Shown in pieces: positions 11,728-27,040 of a DNA stretch of 64,000 nucleotides (position 1 is its first letter; each line of letters opens with the position of its first letter). The notes beneath the pieces are model-generated. The model worked only from the letters and a program-made list of their open reading frames with translations, did no database searches and was not told where the DNA came from. Source of the stretch: Diphasiastrum complanatum. Lineage: Eukaryota; Streptophyta; Lycopodiopsida; Lycopodiales; Lycopodiaceae. The DNA is taken from contig CM055113.1 of the NCBI GenBank assembly GCA_029204225.1, positions 22,451,605 to 22,515,604 on the forward strand, read 5' to 3'. The position numbers and the translations under genes are program-made.

Positions 11728-12045
11728 ATGCAAGAGGATAAGTTGGAACACACTCTAGAGATGCAAGAGCAGAGAACGCAGGAAGGCTTGGACAGAGAAA
11801 ATAGGATGCAGCAGGAGAATGGGCAGACCGAAGACTTTCCTCGAAGCAATCGTGCCATCCCTCCACAAGTCCGAAAAGCAATTCTGGCTATTTTGATGGC
11901 TGGCTTCGCGGTGCTCACGAGGCTGGTGCATCACCTCCAACAGCAACGAGCAAGGAGATGGGAAGAGAGTTTGTTTGACACCGGCGGTCTTGAAACAGAT
12001 GAATTGTTGACTTTTTTTATTTTTAGGGGCAATGTTGCATTTTAA
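11728..12045 (+). CDS. Hypothetical Gln/Glu-rich ORF with one hydrophobic segment
   Basis: An open frame of 105 codons: a Gln/Glu-rich helical N-terminal part (MQEDKLEHTLEMQEQRTQEG), then a hydrophobic stretch VRKAILAILMAGFAVL that could span a membrane, then a basic HHLQQQRARRWEE tail. Upstream sequence (11,400-11,700) has the same Glu/Gln-rich flavour in changing frames, suggesting a longer decayed coding region. I do not recognise the family. It lies between two transposon remnants and could be TE-derived; real expression is doubtful. Confidence 0.3.
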   Translation: MQEDKLEHTLEMQEQRTQEGLDRENRMQQENGQTEDFPRSNRAIPPQVRKAILAILMAGFAVLTRLVHHLQQQRARRWEESLFDTGGLETDELLTFFIFRGNVAF

Positions 12046-12370
12046 TAAAATAAAATCCTTTGTATAAAAAATACGGTATTTGTTTTTCAAGGGCCATCAT
12101 AGTTGCAACAGCAATTCTAGAATTGCAATTTTTTTGTTTTTGTGAATACATTCAATATGGGTATTAGTAGAAAGAGAAAACACAGAGGATTAAGAGTAAA
12201 TGCGTCTTTGGTTTATCTGTGTACTATATATATTGAATTGGACCTATAATATACCGAAATATATTGGAATCGGACCTATAATGTGCATTTCTTGCAATTT
12301 CAAGTTCAATTTCAGTATATTATAGTTCCAATTATTGTAAATTAAAGGTCCCAAAAAAAATTGGTTGAAG

Positions 12371-12373
<3 letters not shown>
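12046..12373. other. AT-rich spacer
   Basis: No gene seen. Two diverged copies of a GGACCTATAAT motif (around 12,241 and 12,272) form a local ~30 bp repeat. Confidence 0.5.

Positions 12374-12409
<36 letters not shown>
12374..12409. repeat. (TA)n microsatellite at left end of short hAT element
   Basis: Pure TA tract; the element terminus CATAGATCCAGCGG follows at once, as at 4,660. Confidence 0.95.
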
Positions 12410-12411
<2 letters not shown>

Positions 12412-13257
12412 TAGATCCAGCGGTACCAGGATCTGCGGATCCATACTGGTATGGATCCGCGGTATCATAATATATAAAAAAAAAAAATTAATGTTTTTTT
12501 TAATTTTTAAAAAAAATAAAATAAAATCAAGTGGGCAATATGGGTATCAGCTTGAAGCTGTTGACGAGAGCAGTGCATTTATACAGGTTGTCGGTTCTGA
12601 CGAGAGCGAACAGCCAAAGGACCAAGGGGATGCAAAACACCAAAAAGTGTGTTTTCACTCAGGGAGTCAAACCCCAAATCATGAAGAGGTCGTACTGTCG
12701 GGGCCGGGGTCTACCGGCAGCCCCCGGACCCCGCCGTTGGGGGGCTCTGCCCCCCAAACCCCCTGCCGGGAGGCTACCGCCCCCCGGACCCCTTGTTTCT
12801 CAGGGGGCTACCGCCCCCCGAACCCCCAGTTTCTCGAGGGGCTAACGCCCTCAGAACCCCCCAAGACTTGCTACTATATAGAAACTGTAATCTAGCCATC
12901 TCATAACCATCATGGTCTCACAGTAGACCCTATACTAACAACCATGCTCAGTAATGGCTTCTCCTCATAACGAGGGCCTTACAGATCTGAGCTCACGGTT
13001 AACTAGTGACTACTAAACTGAGAGGTGCATTATTTAGTTGTCTAACACAATTTGTAGCTGAAAGCATCGGCAACTTGCATAAATGCACTGCTCTCATCAA
13101 GAGCTTCAAGCTGATACCCATATTGCCCACACAATTTTATTTTATTTTTTTTAATTTAATTTTTTTTTTTAAATTTCAAAAAATGGTGCCGCCCTTTTTT
13201 GGGCGGTACCACCATTATGGTACCGCGGTACCATAATGGCGGTACCACGTGCCACTA

Positions 13258-13258
<1 letters not shown>
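12410..13258. mobile_element. Non-autonomous relative of hAT-1, TA-microsatellite seated, with internal inverted repeat
   Basis: Left end CATAGATCCAGCGGTACC is the same as hAT-1; right end (…GGTACCACGTGCCACTATGA) matches the hAT-1 right end. Both ends abut (TA)n. Inside, 12,531-12,600 and 13,070-13,130 are inverted copies of ~60-70 bp (GTGGGCAATATGGGTATCAG and its complement), making a second, inner pair of arms. The core (12,690-12,860) is GC-rich tandem sequence. No transposase is encoded; ORFs crossing it are accidental. At 849 bp it is MITE-like and would depend on a hAT-1-type enzyme. Confidence 0.8.
12690..12860. repeat. GC-rich tandem repeat, GGGGGCTACCGCCCCC type
   Basis: Four to five imperfect units of about 35-45 bp built on GGGGCT..CGCCCCC[CG]AACCCC separated by T-rich linkers. 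Each unit is itself palindromic (GGGGGCT...GCCCCC) and could form short hairpins. Base composition is sharply unlike the AT-rich surroundings. Confidence 0.8.

Positions 13259-13301
<43 letters not shown>
13259..13301. repeat. (TA)n microsatellite at right end of short hAT element
   Basis: Pure TA tract following the CACTATGA terminus. Confidence 0.95.
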
Positions 13302-13305
<4 letters not shown>

Positions 13306-13661
13306 CTCAAAGATGAAGGGGGTGGATGCGGACGTGTGTTCGGCCGCGGACGCGCCAGGGGCGCGTCCACGACCAAGGACGCATTTTTATTTTTTCAAAA
13401 AAAAAAATTACCACCCCTCCTCGCTCGAACCCACATGCCCAAAAACGATTAAAAATAATTTCCTCTCCCTACCCCCCCCCCCCCCTCCCAGAATTAATTT
13501 TTAGGAGGTGTTTGACACAAACCTGCCTCCTCCTGTTAAAAAAAAATGAAAAAAAGTTCCAAAAAAGTCAGCAAAAAAACTACTCCCACTGCCCACGTCT
13601 CCCATAACTGAGATGCCACCAAACAAGCTTGAAAGAGCAAACTATTTGTAACTTTGACAAG

Positions 13662-13664
<3 letters not shown>
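13302..13664. other. Spacer between the short hAT element and hAT-2
   Basis: Contains a strong short palindrome GGACGCGCC-A-GGGGCGCGTCC near 13,345-13,370 and homopolymer runs (A10, C14). No gene recognised. Confidence 0.5.

Positions 13665-13747
<83 letters not shown>
13665..13747. repeat. (TC)n microsatellite at left edge of hAT-2
   Basis: About 41 uninterrupted TC units. Confidence 0.98.
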
Positions 13748-13748
<1 letters not shown>

Positions 13749-14079
13749 GCAATCAACAATGTCACATGCAAATTTTAGAAGTATACACCCTTGGGTATGG
13801 CTTGTAGAGGAGGGTTACGTATGAAATGCATAATTGCATCCAACTCCGTCACACAGGAGTGCAGCATATCTCATTGATAGGAGGGCAACAAACCAGGACT
13901 TGTTTGAAAGACATATGTTAGAAGAGTCATCCTCAAACTCTTTCTACATGAGTATGATTCTTTTAATTCCTTCCTGTCCAAACTTGCCTTAAGTTCATGA
14001 GGGCGGTGTCTAAGGAACGTTGTCTAAGGATACATAGATCATACCTCTGCGTGTCCATACAGAGATTGCATTTCACAAA

Positions 14080-14350
14080 AACAAACATAATGCACAAAAA
14101 AGCATATTGTATATTAATTTACGAGATGTATCAAAAAAACATTACGTATCCTGCCACATACGGCTGGGTCTGTTTTAAAACTATTGTCTAACTATATGTT
14201 GTTGATAGTATGTACAAATGGGTTCATACATAGACAGATCAGAGTCTGCGCCACATACGATTGGACCTCATTTAATGTTGATAATTACATAGAAAGATGT
14301 TGCCACATACGGCTGGACCACATTTAGCCTTCACATGCCTATGAGGATCC
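14080..14350. repeat. Conserved downstream block of hAT-2 with CATACGGCT motifs
   Basis: Three motif copies: CCACATACGGCTGGGTCTGTT (~14,154), CCACATACGATTGGACCTC (~14,251) and CCACATACGGCTGGACCAC (~14,303). The preceding sequence TTAATTTACGAGATGTATC also matches hAT-1 at 9,720-9,740. Confidence 0.7.
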
Positions 14351-15074
14351 GACAGATTTATTTTGGCTTGTGCCGCTCTAGCCCCGCCCCATCATTAGGA
14401 GCCCATCATTAGGAGACGCTACATCACGAGATGCACGGCCAGGGATAGCGGGAGACCCTAGTGTCCGCCTCCCACTCCTCATGCTCTCTTTGGTGTCGTA
14501 ATCTTTGCCCTATTTCCCTGTTGGTTGGCTCGCTCGGTTGCTGGGAGTGGCGTTGGAGAGGTTTGGGGTTTAAGGTTGATGCCATTCTATGATAGCCAAT
14601 CTATAAATATTTTTAGGGTAGGCAAAGAAGTGGATCAGTGTTATGCATGCATGCCCTTTTGAGATTTCAAACCTGAAAGAAAAAACTTGTTTGCCTTTAG
14701 CAATCAGCAATGTCACATGCAAAGATTTCCTGCACCTGCAAACTAAATTTGACACAAAAAAGGATGTTTAATGGTTAGACATCAAGCAAATGATATGAGA
14801 GACAACTAGATGTGCTAGTGTAAAATAATAAGTGCAACATATATAATTTCCATACTACGTTTGCTCAAGATATAATTCATGCGTCAATACAACAATGGAA
14901 TGCATGATACATATCTCTCTTTCTCTCTCTCTTAGAAACACACACTCATCCATTGAAATTGTGCGCCCACACACATCCATTGATCCATACTACGTCTACA
15001 CATATTCATCCATTGAAATTGTGGGGGGCAAAGGTAGAATGCAAAGGTAGAGCAAGAGTGTACCTGAACTATAG

Positions 15075-18957
<3,883 letters not shown>

Positions 18958-19072
18958 GTGGGCTTAATTTCCAACACTTTAGAACTCATTCATTCGGATG
19001 TACACTCTTTCTCTCATGAAAGTAATGGAGGTGCTTTAATGTATGTGGCATTCATAGATGACAAGAAACTTG
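18958..19072 (+). pseudogene. Copia integrase fragment
   Basis: Translates to LELIHSDVHSFSHESNGG then ALMYVAFIDD, the start of the Ty1/copia integrase core (LELIHSDV...FVTFIDD). It ends abruptly at unrelated sequence; about 40 codons remain. Plus strand, opposite to the copia remnant that follows. Confidence 0.75.
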
Positions 19073-19467
19073 ACACTGGATCTAGCCACACTCCTCTTTT
19101 CTTGCTGCCTAGCACTCCTCCTCCTTCATTTCCATCACTGTCCCTGCCTTCCGACCTGTCACTTTCATCCAACATTTTACTAGTTTGCAGCCATCTTCGC
19201 CAATTTTTTCTCAGCCTGCCCAACGCCCATCCTCATCCAAAAATCACCCAATTCTATAATTGTTTGCTATCCTGAATTGCCAAATTCCTTCAGGTTGTTC
19301 ATCGCTACCCCAGACCTTCCAACTTGTCACTTTTGCCTATTCTTTTATCCGTTTGCAGCCCCCATTCTCAACCAAATGTCACAAAATTCCGACTTTGTTT
19401 GGTATTCCAATTTGTCACTTGCCTCGTGGCTGTCCAGCACATTTTTACAACCTTCATTTTCACTTTT

Positions 19468-20215
19468 TCATTTGTTGAAGAGATCCCATTTGAACAAAGT
19501 AGTAATACAAATTATCAATCTAATAGCTACAAGCTTTGCTACAATTGCAAACATTTCTTCATAATCTATGCCTTTAGTTTGAAGAAACACATGTGATTTA
19601 GTTAGAGGTAGTAGAGTCTTCCTTTTGCTTTCCCTTCTCAAGGTAAGTAAGCCTTGATGGCTCGACCTTGTTCCTTGTAGATTTCCTTGGCCCCTTTGGC
19701 TCTTGAGATTGATCCTCCAAAAGCACATCTTCATGAAGCTCCTCCTCGAAATTTGCAAGATCTTGGACACATAGAGGATTAGATGCACTTGAATGGATCT
19801 TGGAACATTGAGATTCATCAAATAAGACATCTTTACTAACTTTTGCTTTCTTTGAAATAGGATCAAAAATCCTATAATCTTTGCTATTTTCACTATAGCC
19901 AACAAAAATTCCTTTGAAAGAAGTTGCATCCTCTTTCTTTCTAGTCTCCAAAGGAATGTGGACATAACACATACATCCAAACACTTTCAAATCTTTTACA
20001 TTTGGCTTATTACCATACAAAGCTTGATATGGTGAGATCCCATCAATGGCACTATTTGGAAGCCTATTACATAAATAGTTAGCACATGTTATGGCCACTC
20101 CCCAAATGAGATGGGTAGAGATGCATCTAGCCTCAAAGTCTTTGCACACTCATGTAGGCTTCTAATTTTCCTCTCGGCCTCCCCATTTTGTTGAACAATA
20201 CAGTAGGGAGACAAA
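19468..20215 (-). pseudogene. Copia polyprotein fragment: integrase C-terminal part to reverse transcriptase start
   Basis: Minus strand from about 20,210: GEAERKIRSLHECAKTLRL, then ITCANYLCNRLPNSAIDGIS, KVFGCMCYVHIPLETRKK, GIFVGYSENSKDYRIFDP and VSKDVLFDES, the standard copia integrase C-terminal order, followed by a charged linker. A 183-codon frame (19,598-20,149) is open. In another frame further on, QTKGIDYEEMFAIVAKLVAI is the beginning of the copia RT. The remaining RT and RNase H are missing and no LTRs were found nearby. Cytoplasmic retrotransposon replication protein when intact; here non-functional. Confidence 0.85.
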
Positions 20216-20365
20216 AATTGCACTCTGATTAATATCAACAACGAGTACAATTGCTTAAAGAGATCACTTTAGCTTGATAGTTGAGCATGATAACGTTGGC
20301 AACAGGAAGAATTCTGATTAACTTTAATTGAGAGTCTCATAAGATTGATATACTACAAATATCTT

Positions 20366-21082
20366 CTACTTGCTAAATATTATCACTGGATAAGATATCA
20401 GGGAGATGTTGTCGTCCGTGCTCACTGCCTTACCCTTCTGCTTCTTTGTTGGTGGTGCAGGTGAAACAGGTTCGACTGACAATTGTGGGGTGTCACGCTT
20501 TCTGGTGCTAGGATAGATGTCTTCGAGCTCTTTGATAGTCATGGCTGTTCGTTGTCCTAGTTGTTTTGTGACCAACATGTGGTAAAGATATCCACATTTG
20601 GTGGTGGCTTTTCTAGATTTCAGAGCCACACATAATTTGTCAAAAACTTTCTCTACCCACTTGTAATTGTGAGTGGGATCATCCATGGTGAGGGTTAATG
20701 AAAATAGATCACTTCGTGGAATGAGATCTATTTTGGCAATGTGAACCTCGACCATGGCCACGAGGATCTTTGATGCTACCTTGAGCTTTGGATCTTTGAT
20801 GAGTCGAATGGCAATGTCGTCATTGGTTTGGGCAATTGTCTTTCCGTCATCCATTAGAAACTTTGTGAAGTGTTTGGCGTCGTAGCTGGTACCCTTGCCA
20901 TGGATCGTCTTGCCCAAGTTAGGAAATCCAATGGCTTGTAGATGTTCTGGGGAGATGTTGATTATGGTATAACTGTCGCCCTTAGACGTAATCCGAAATG
21001 ACTGGAATGTGAAAGATTTCAGACCATAAAGATCCAATATACTTGAAAGATCTTTGTTTAGCAAGAATTGCGTAAGCCTCAT
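20366..21082 (-). CDS. Intact 238-codon ORF, unknown family
   Basis: An uninterrupted minus-strand frame from ATG at 21,082 to a stop at 20,366. The product begins MRLTQFLLNKDLSSILDLYG, has a mixed alpha/beta-looking middle (HFTKFLMDDGKTIAQTNDD; RLIKDPKLKVASKILVAMVE) and a C-terminal Pro/Lys stretch PAPPTKKQKGK that could act as a nuclear localisation signal. No transmembrane segment or zinc-binding cluster is seen. I do not recognise it; plant retroelements and hAT/MULE elements sometimes carry ORFs of this size, and it lies between copia fragments, so TE origin is plausible. It may also be a retained exon of a longer gene, because the end (ISYPVIIFSK) looks like read-through into intron. 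Confidence 0.5.
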   Translation of the reverse strand: MRLTQFLLNKDLSSILDLYGLKSFTFQSFRITSKGDSYTIINISPEHLQAIGFPNLGKTIHGKGTSYDAKHFTKFLMDDGKTIAQTNDDIAIRLIKDPKLKVASKILVAMVEVHIAKIDLIPRSDLFSLTLTMDDPTHNYKWVEKVFDKLCVALKSRKATTKCGYLYHMLVTKQLGQRTAMTIKELEDIYPSTRKRDTPQLSVEPVSPAPPTKKQKGKAVSTDDNISLISYPVIIFSK

Positions 21083-21270
21083 GGTGAGTCCCGAAAGATG
21101 GAATGACCATGTAGGAACTAGTATTTCTAGGCAAATGTAATAAATGCAAGTAGACCCGTCTTAAAGAGAGTAGAGTGAGCCACCTTTTGATGGTGACCTC
21201 TAGTGGAGAACATTATTCCACTTGTAATTTGTGAAATGTGGAAATTCCAATAAGATGCCACCTAAGGAGC

Positions 21271-21730
21271 TCTCTAATCCACTCTACAATCCACAACCAC
21301 ACACAAAGAAGGGAAGGGCAAGATCATGAATGCATTCACTCAAGAAACAAGCATGATCAAGGAGATCAATGGATGCACCAAAGCTCGTGGAGGCTCTTCT
21401 CATTTCAGCATGGAGTAGGTACATTTCACAAAAAGCTCCTCTTCACAAAAAGCTGCTTTCCTAGAGTGGATTAGTTTTCTTTTCTTGTGGATTAATGTAG
21501 GAGCCAGCATTCAGGTAAACTAAATAGGCTAGAAATGTGGTGCAAATCTTGCATATCCTCCAGCATTCTAGTTCTTGATGTTCTTGGGATGTCCAAGAAT
21601 CAAAAGGCTGGTTGGTTTATTGATTCTTGGACTTCTAAAGTGTTGTAGATTAATTCATGTTTCAGTTTTGTGGATTAATGCAAGTGTAGCTCAGTTTCAG
21701 CAAAGTGTAGGATCTGATTCAGTTCATTTT
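21271..21730. repeat. Dispersed repeat, copy 1, with inverted end
   Basis: 21,463-21,730 is about 80-85% like 43,631-43,899 in the same orientation (shared GTGGATTAATGTAGGAGC and GATGTCCAAGAATCAAAAGG). At 21,271-21,335 the sequence AATCCACAACCACACAC...GGGCAAGATCATG is the inverted counterpart of the bases just left of copy 2 (43,585-43,631), so the family has inverted terminal-type arms and copy 1 keeps both orientations. No coding sequence. Confidence 0.7.
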
Positions 21731-22319
21731 CAAAGTAGGTAGCTGTAGAATCTATTGAATATTCATTTAAGATACATGCTGATCTGTAAATGAATGTTCA
21801 TGGCTTGCATCTTTGTTTGAATGTGAATGTTTTCAAGAGAGAACGACCCTCAGTTGTCTTTGACGGTGCAGGACAAAATACTACAACGTTGATCTATTCC
21901 CTTCTGTCTGATTTTGGACTTTAAACAAGAACAAATAACTTAAGCAAGAGCCCACTGCCTCTGCTGACAGATAGAAGAAGAAGTAAGTAAAAGAAATCTA
22001 AACCAACAGATCCTTTGGAGTAGGGGATCTGTCAACATTTGACCCCGTTGCCACTTGAACTCAACGCATTCTAAATCCATAAGAACTGCAACATTGTCCC
22101 CACTGAGATACCTGCAAACAAACTCCCAACCTTTCCACACACTGAGTTACTACAAACTAGATAGAGCCACATCAATGGCTGCATCATTGCCCAAATCCAT
22201 GGACTGATACACTCGCAAATCCGTTGGCTGACTTTTTGTTAGCAAAACGCACTGACAAAGCTAGATTTCCTTCAACACAAGCTCAAGCTCCTCCCGCCTC
22301 CTCACACTTCAATTCTCAA
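21731..22319. other. Intergenic DNA
   Basis: No gene, RNA or clear repeat recognised; AT-rich with ordinary complexity. Confidence 0.4.
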
Positions 22320-23180
22320 CCGGAGTGATCTATTAAATCTCAACCAACAGCCAGTGTCAAATCTTAACCGACACACTCTGTCAAATCTCAATCGACAGCC
22401 AATGTCAGATCTCAAGTGACACACTTTGTCAATTCTCAACCGACAGTCAGTGTGAGATCTCAACTGACACACTCTGTTGAATCTCAACCAGAGCCCATTG
22501 CTCAATTCTCAACCGGAGTGCTCGTTCAAATCTCAACCACAGAGATTCTATCACATCTCAACCGACGGGGTTCCTCACCATTGCAACCATTTGCATCCAC
22601 CCGTCGCGACTGCATTCCATCGCAACCATCCGCATCCACCCGTCGCGACCGCATTCCATCGCAACCATCCCCATTCACCTATCGCGATCGCATTCCATCG
22701 CAACCATCTGCACCCACCTGTCGTGACTGCATTCCATCGCAACAACCGCATTCCATCGCCACAACCACATTCCATCGCAAACGAACCACTCTTCAACCAT
22801 AGTGACCACCCTGGGCCGTTGCGACCGCATTCCATTCCAACCGTAACCCGTAACCTCGTATTCCTCCCAGATAGACCTCCACGCTCACCCTAAGGTCGCA
22901 CACTCCTTCAGCCGCCCTTCATGCTCCATTCCCTTCAAATCTCAACCGACGGCCCAGTGTCCATCTCAACTGACGGTCTGCTTCAAATCTCAACCGACGG
23001 TCCTGTGTCAAATCTCAACCGACGGCCCTGTGTCTCAACTGACGGCCCTATGTCAAATCTCAATCGACGGCCCTATGTCAAATATCAACCGATGGCCCTA
23101 TGTCAAATCTCAACCGACGGACCTGTGTCAAGTCTCAACCAACGGCCCAATGTCCAATCTCAACCGACGGGGCCAGACCA
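22320..23180. repeat. Composite minisatellite locus
   Basis: Three parts. 22,320-22,580: ~24 bp units CTCAACCGACAGCCAGTGTC alternating with CTCAACCGACACACTCTGTC, a 48 bp higher-order dimer. 22,590-22,790: ~39 bp units GCAACCATCCGCATCCACCC then GTCGCGACNGCATTCCATC. 22,935-23,175: ~24-25 bp units AATCTCAACCGACGGCCCTG. All share the TCAACCGAC core or the CGCGACC core. Long ORFs in this stretch are products of the repeats. Confidence 0.9.
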
Positions 23181-23628
23181 AATCCCAGCCAGACCACAGA
23201 AGTTTCAAGCGACACCTCTGATTGTCATTTCGACTGAACCACCTTATTCCCCAAGCGACACCGCATTTTGTTTTCATATGACGTCCTTTATCTTCGTTTG
23301 CATCTGATTCCCTCTATCTCCATTTGCATCTGATGTACTCTGTCGACACCTACCTACATCCGCCTTGGAACGCAAACAGACTGCATTCATCTGCAGTCAC
23401 AAACACACCGCATTCAAACCCCCTTGAATCGTATTCACCCACATTCAATTGTAAACCACACCCCCACACACACACACACATCTTGCACGGAGCAAATCAT
23501 TTCTGACTAACCATTCAAATTTCACAAAGCTAACCATTTGTAAGCAACCACGATAAATTAGCCATGACACCAATAGACTGTAAAAATATATATACATCTC
23601 ATCTGATGCCACTGTACATGATGCTAAA
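23181..23628. other. Intergenic DNA with a short (CA)n run
   Basis: A short CA tract lies at about 23,459-23,482. No gene recognised. Confidence 0.5.
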
Positions 23629-23642
23629 ATGTGTATCAGTAT

Positions 23643-24760
23643 CTACAAGTCTGGGCTAAAAAAATCATTCCTCTGTGTGCCAGATGCATCTACAGGGATG
23701 TCAAATACAAAGTTTGGCTGGAAGTCTGGAGGCATCTGGGACTCCTCAAAGTCTGGGCTAACGCCTGCCAAGAGACGACTAGAAAAATCATCAGTGCGTC
23801 CCCTCTTGGTTGGCCTGCCTTCGGGTCTGTCGGAAGGAACCCTCTGTGGTACACTCATACCTGGGGGTCTCCCTTTGCCATAGGGGGGGTCTCTGGGAAG
23901 AACTGTCTGCCTCTGATGCTCTGAGTCATCTCTGCACTATCTATCTCTGGGCAGCAGCCTCTGCCTCCCTTGCAAACTCTGACCAGCCATCATCGGAAAG
24001 GGGGCGTGATGCGGGAGTACTGGGTGGGGCACGTGGACTATCCCCTGCAAGGTCGGTCATCTCATCTGAATCATATGTGGGCTCATCATCAGAGGAGGGC
24101 AATGGAACGTCAGCAGGGAGGGGGTGGTCTCATCGGCATCGACATCATCCTCGGGATCACCCCGCAGAGCACGCCGAACGGCATCGTCTGGATCAACCTC
24201 TGGCTCTGGCTCATGATCTGCCGCTGCAACCAGGCACTCATTGGGATTGACCTGCACAAGTCAATCATTTGTGAGAATAGCCGAAGCAACCATGAGGGCA
24301 TTACACTGAATGTCTTAAACCAATATGAAAACAAAATGACAGAGCAACGAAGTATACCTGCAGCAGTAGGGCGCGTGCGCCTCTTGCCCTCATGCTCTTC
24401 GTGATGCGTCAAACCACCCTAGTGTTGGTGTTGCGGTACACCAAGTCATTGCACTGCTTTGTCGTCAGACGGTTCTGCCTGTTCGTGTGAACAAGGCTGA
24501 ACGCTGACCAGTTTCGCTCGCACACGCAAGCAAAACAGTCCTGCATTAATTGGCAACAACTTGAGTGAGTACCGACCTTGTAGAAAAAATGCGAAAACTG
24601 GTTGGATGAATGAGATCAGACAACATACCTGTGAAAGACTCGAAGCGCGAGCGTCCTCAGGTCTGGCTGCCCAGCGCCGTAGCTCTTCCACCATGATACA
24701 GGTATCCGACCCCGCGTCCGGGTTCGGGTATCGGACGCAGGCATTCCGGCGTAATTTCAA
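23643..24760 (-). pseudogene. hAT-3: C-terminal hAT transposase remnant with acidic/basic tail
   Basis: Minus strand: WWAARPED-like block ending RASSLSQ (~24,640), an apparent intron, then the hAT dimerisation motif CERNWSAFSLVHTNRQNRL (~24,510-24,455) and NDLVYRNTN, a TGA, then an Asp/Glu-rich stretch (PEPEVDPDD; DPEDDVDADE, ~24,230-24,130) and finally a basic RPEGRPTKRGR block near 23,815. The intron falls at the same SLSQ boundary as in hAT-1, and the acidic-then-KRGR tail parallels the extension of hAT-1, so this is a third member of the same lineage. The N-terminal two thirds are missing and the tail has several stops. Confidence 0.8.
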
Positions 24761-25466
<706 letters not shown>

Positions 25467-26003
25467 GACTTGATGTAATGCATAGGTTCTTTGTTCATTA
25501 GCGAGAAATCGTGTTCCCCCTACATTTAGGTCTTTATTAATGAGGGAGAAAATATGCTACCCCCTACATTTAGGTCTTTATTTATGAGGGAGAAAGTATG
25601 CAAGTGAGTCATCAACCATACACCTTATAGAGGTGACTTGGTGAATCTTGCTTCATGAGTTGAGCTTGCCCACCCAAGTTCTAATCTCTATGACCAAGTT
25701 AGCTTCATGAGTTGAGATTGCCCACCCAAGCTCTATTCTCTGTGATCTTGTGATCTGGGTTGATAACACCAAGATGCATATACGTTATGTCATAGATGCT
25801 ACTTAGTTCCTTGCTTCTAATGAGCTGGCATTTAAATATCATCCTCTTCATGCCATAACCTTTGAAGCATCAACAAATGACTCTTCATTTTAGCTCGAGG
25901 CAAAATATAAAAGTTGTGAGTTTTGCCATGGAAGGATGTTGAAACTTGAATAGTAGTGTAGTAGAGTGTAGCTATGACGTAGCTAAAGAAGGTTACGTGC
26001 TAG

Positions 26004-27040
26004 ATGCTAAGCAACAGCATATATAAGGAGAAAAAGCTAAAGCATGTAGATTTATGGTCATCAGAAATATTGTATCATATTGATTCATGTTCATTGCAAC
26101 ATCTGGATTTTCATTTGGATGCTCTATGGGAATGCACATTCAATGCAAAGAATACATTATTTGGAAGAGAAATCAAAGAAATTATCAAAGGAGTGCGATG
26201 AAAAATCTACAAAGTTAAAAAGTTGTTTGGAAGAAAATGAGATAGAAGGAGATCCAAACATTGAAACATTCTTTGCGTCCTTTTACAACTAGTAATGGTC
26301 AGATGAAAATTGTATTTCGATCCATGCATATATCATATTTAACCAAGGATATATGTGATCTATCATCCAAAGGAGGTTATTGAAAAAGACGAATTCATGC
26401 TTTCAAGTAAGTTATAGCTTATTTGGTTTAATATTGGTTGAACTTTCAAATTCAATCATAATCACTAGTTCTGTGATTAATTAATTTCAACTTTCTATTG
26501 ATTTGTTTATAGTGTTGTTGTGAATACTATCATTGTCTTAATCTCTACCGACAATTTCATGAACATTCTGTTTGCAATGCAGATCAACATTGGTTGCTGA
26601 AGACCATTTGGCCGATGAGATTTCCATTGGAAACTCACTAGGTTCTATTTTGACTTCTAAATCTATGAAATCAATGTTAAACAATACCAAAATGAAAAAG
26701 ATTAAGGCTTCAGTTACTGATAACTCTCAGAAGTGCAGTAGATGGGACACAAACAGATCTTATTTTCAATAGCTATTTGGGTGTTATTTGCTCTATACAG
26801 GAATATCAAGAGATCCAGAAGATCCTAATTGGAAACCCGTACTACCAATTCCTCTTCAGAATGTTCATATCTATACATTGCATGCAGAGGTGTGTATAAT
26901 AGAAAAAATAATATATCTTCACATCTTGTTTGCATGGGATTCCGAGCCAGAGGCAATTGCGAAGGAAGCTATTTCTAGATTAGAGGATGTGTTGTCTAAA
27001 GCAGGTTTACATAAAGGCCACGTTAAAACGTAAAGATGAC
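26004..27040 (+). pseudogene. Unidentified intron-bearing gene family, copy A, decayed
   Basis: Aligns over about 1 kb with 41,430-42,720. Landmarks: ATTGTATCATATTGATTCAT (26,069); a conserved donor TTCAA|GTAAGTT (~26,404) and acceptor AATGCAG|ATC (~26,582); exon with STLVAEDHLADEISIGNSLG and SILTSKSMKSMLNNTK; and, at 26,800-27,030, ISRDPEDPNWKPVLPIPLQN then HIYTLHAEVCIIEK and LEDVLSKAGLHKGHV. Sharing of splice sites between two copies shows that the ancestor was an intron-containing gene or a DNA element, not a processed copy. Later sequence (27,040-27,800) is open in pieces (QRTAICCNFFNGF). I cannot name the family. Stops and frame changes make this copy non-functional. Confidence 0.5.

Noticed and set aside
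22320-23180. Regularly spaced repeats resembling a CRISPR array
   Set aside because: Units are head-to-tail without unique spacers and the DNA is plant nuclear; it is a minisatellite.
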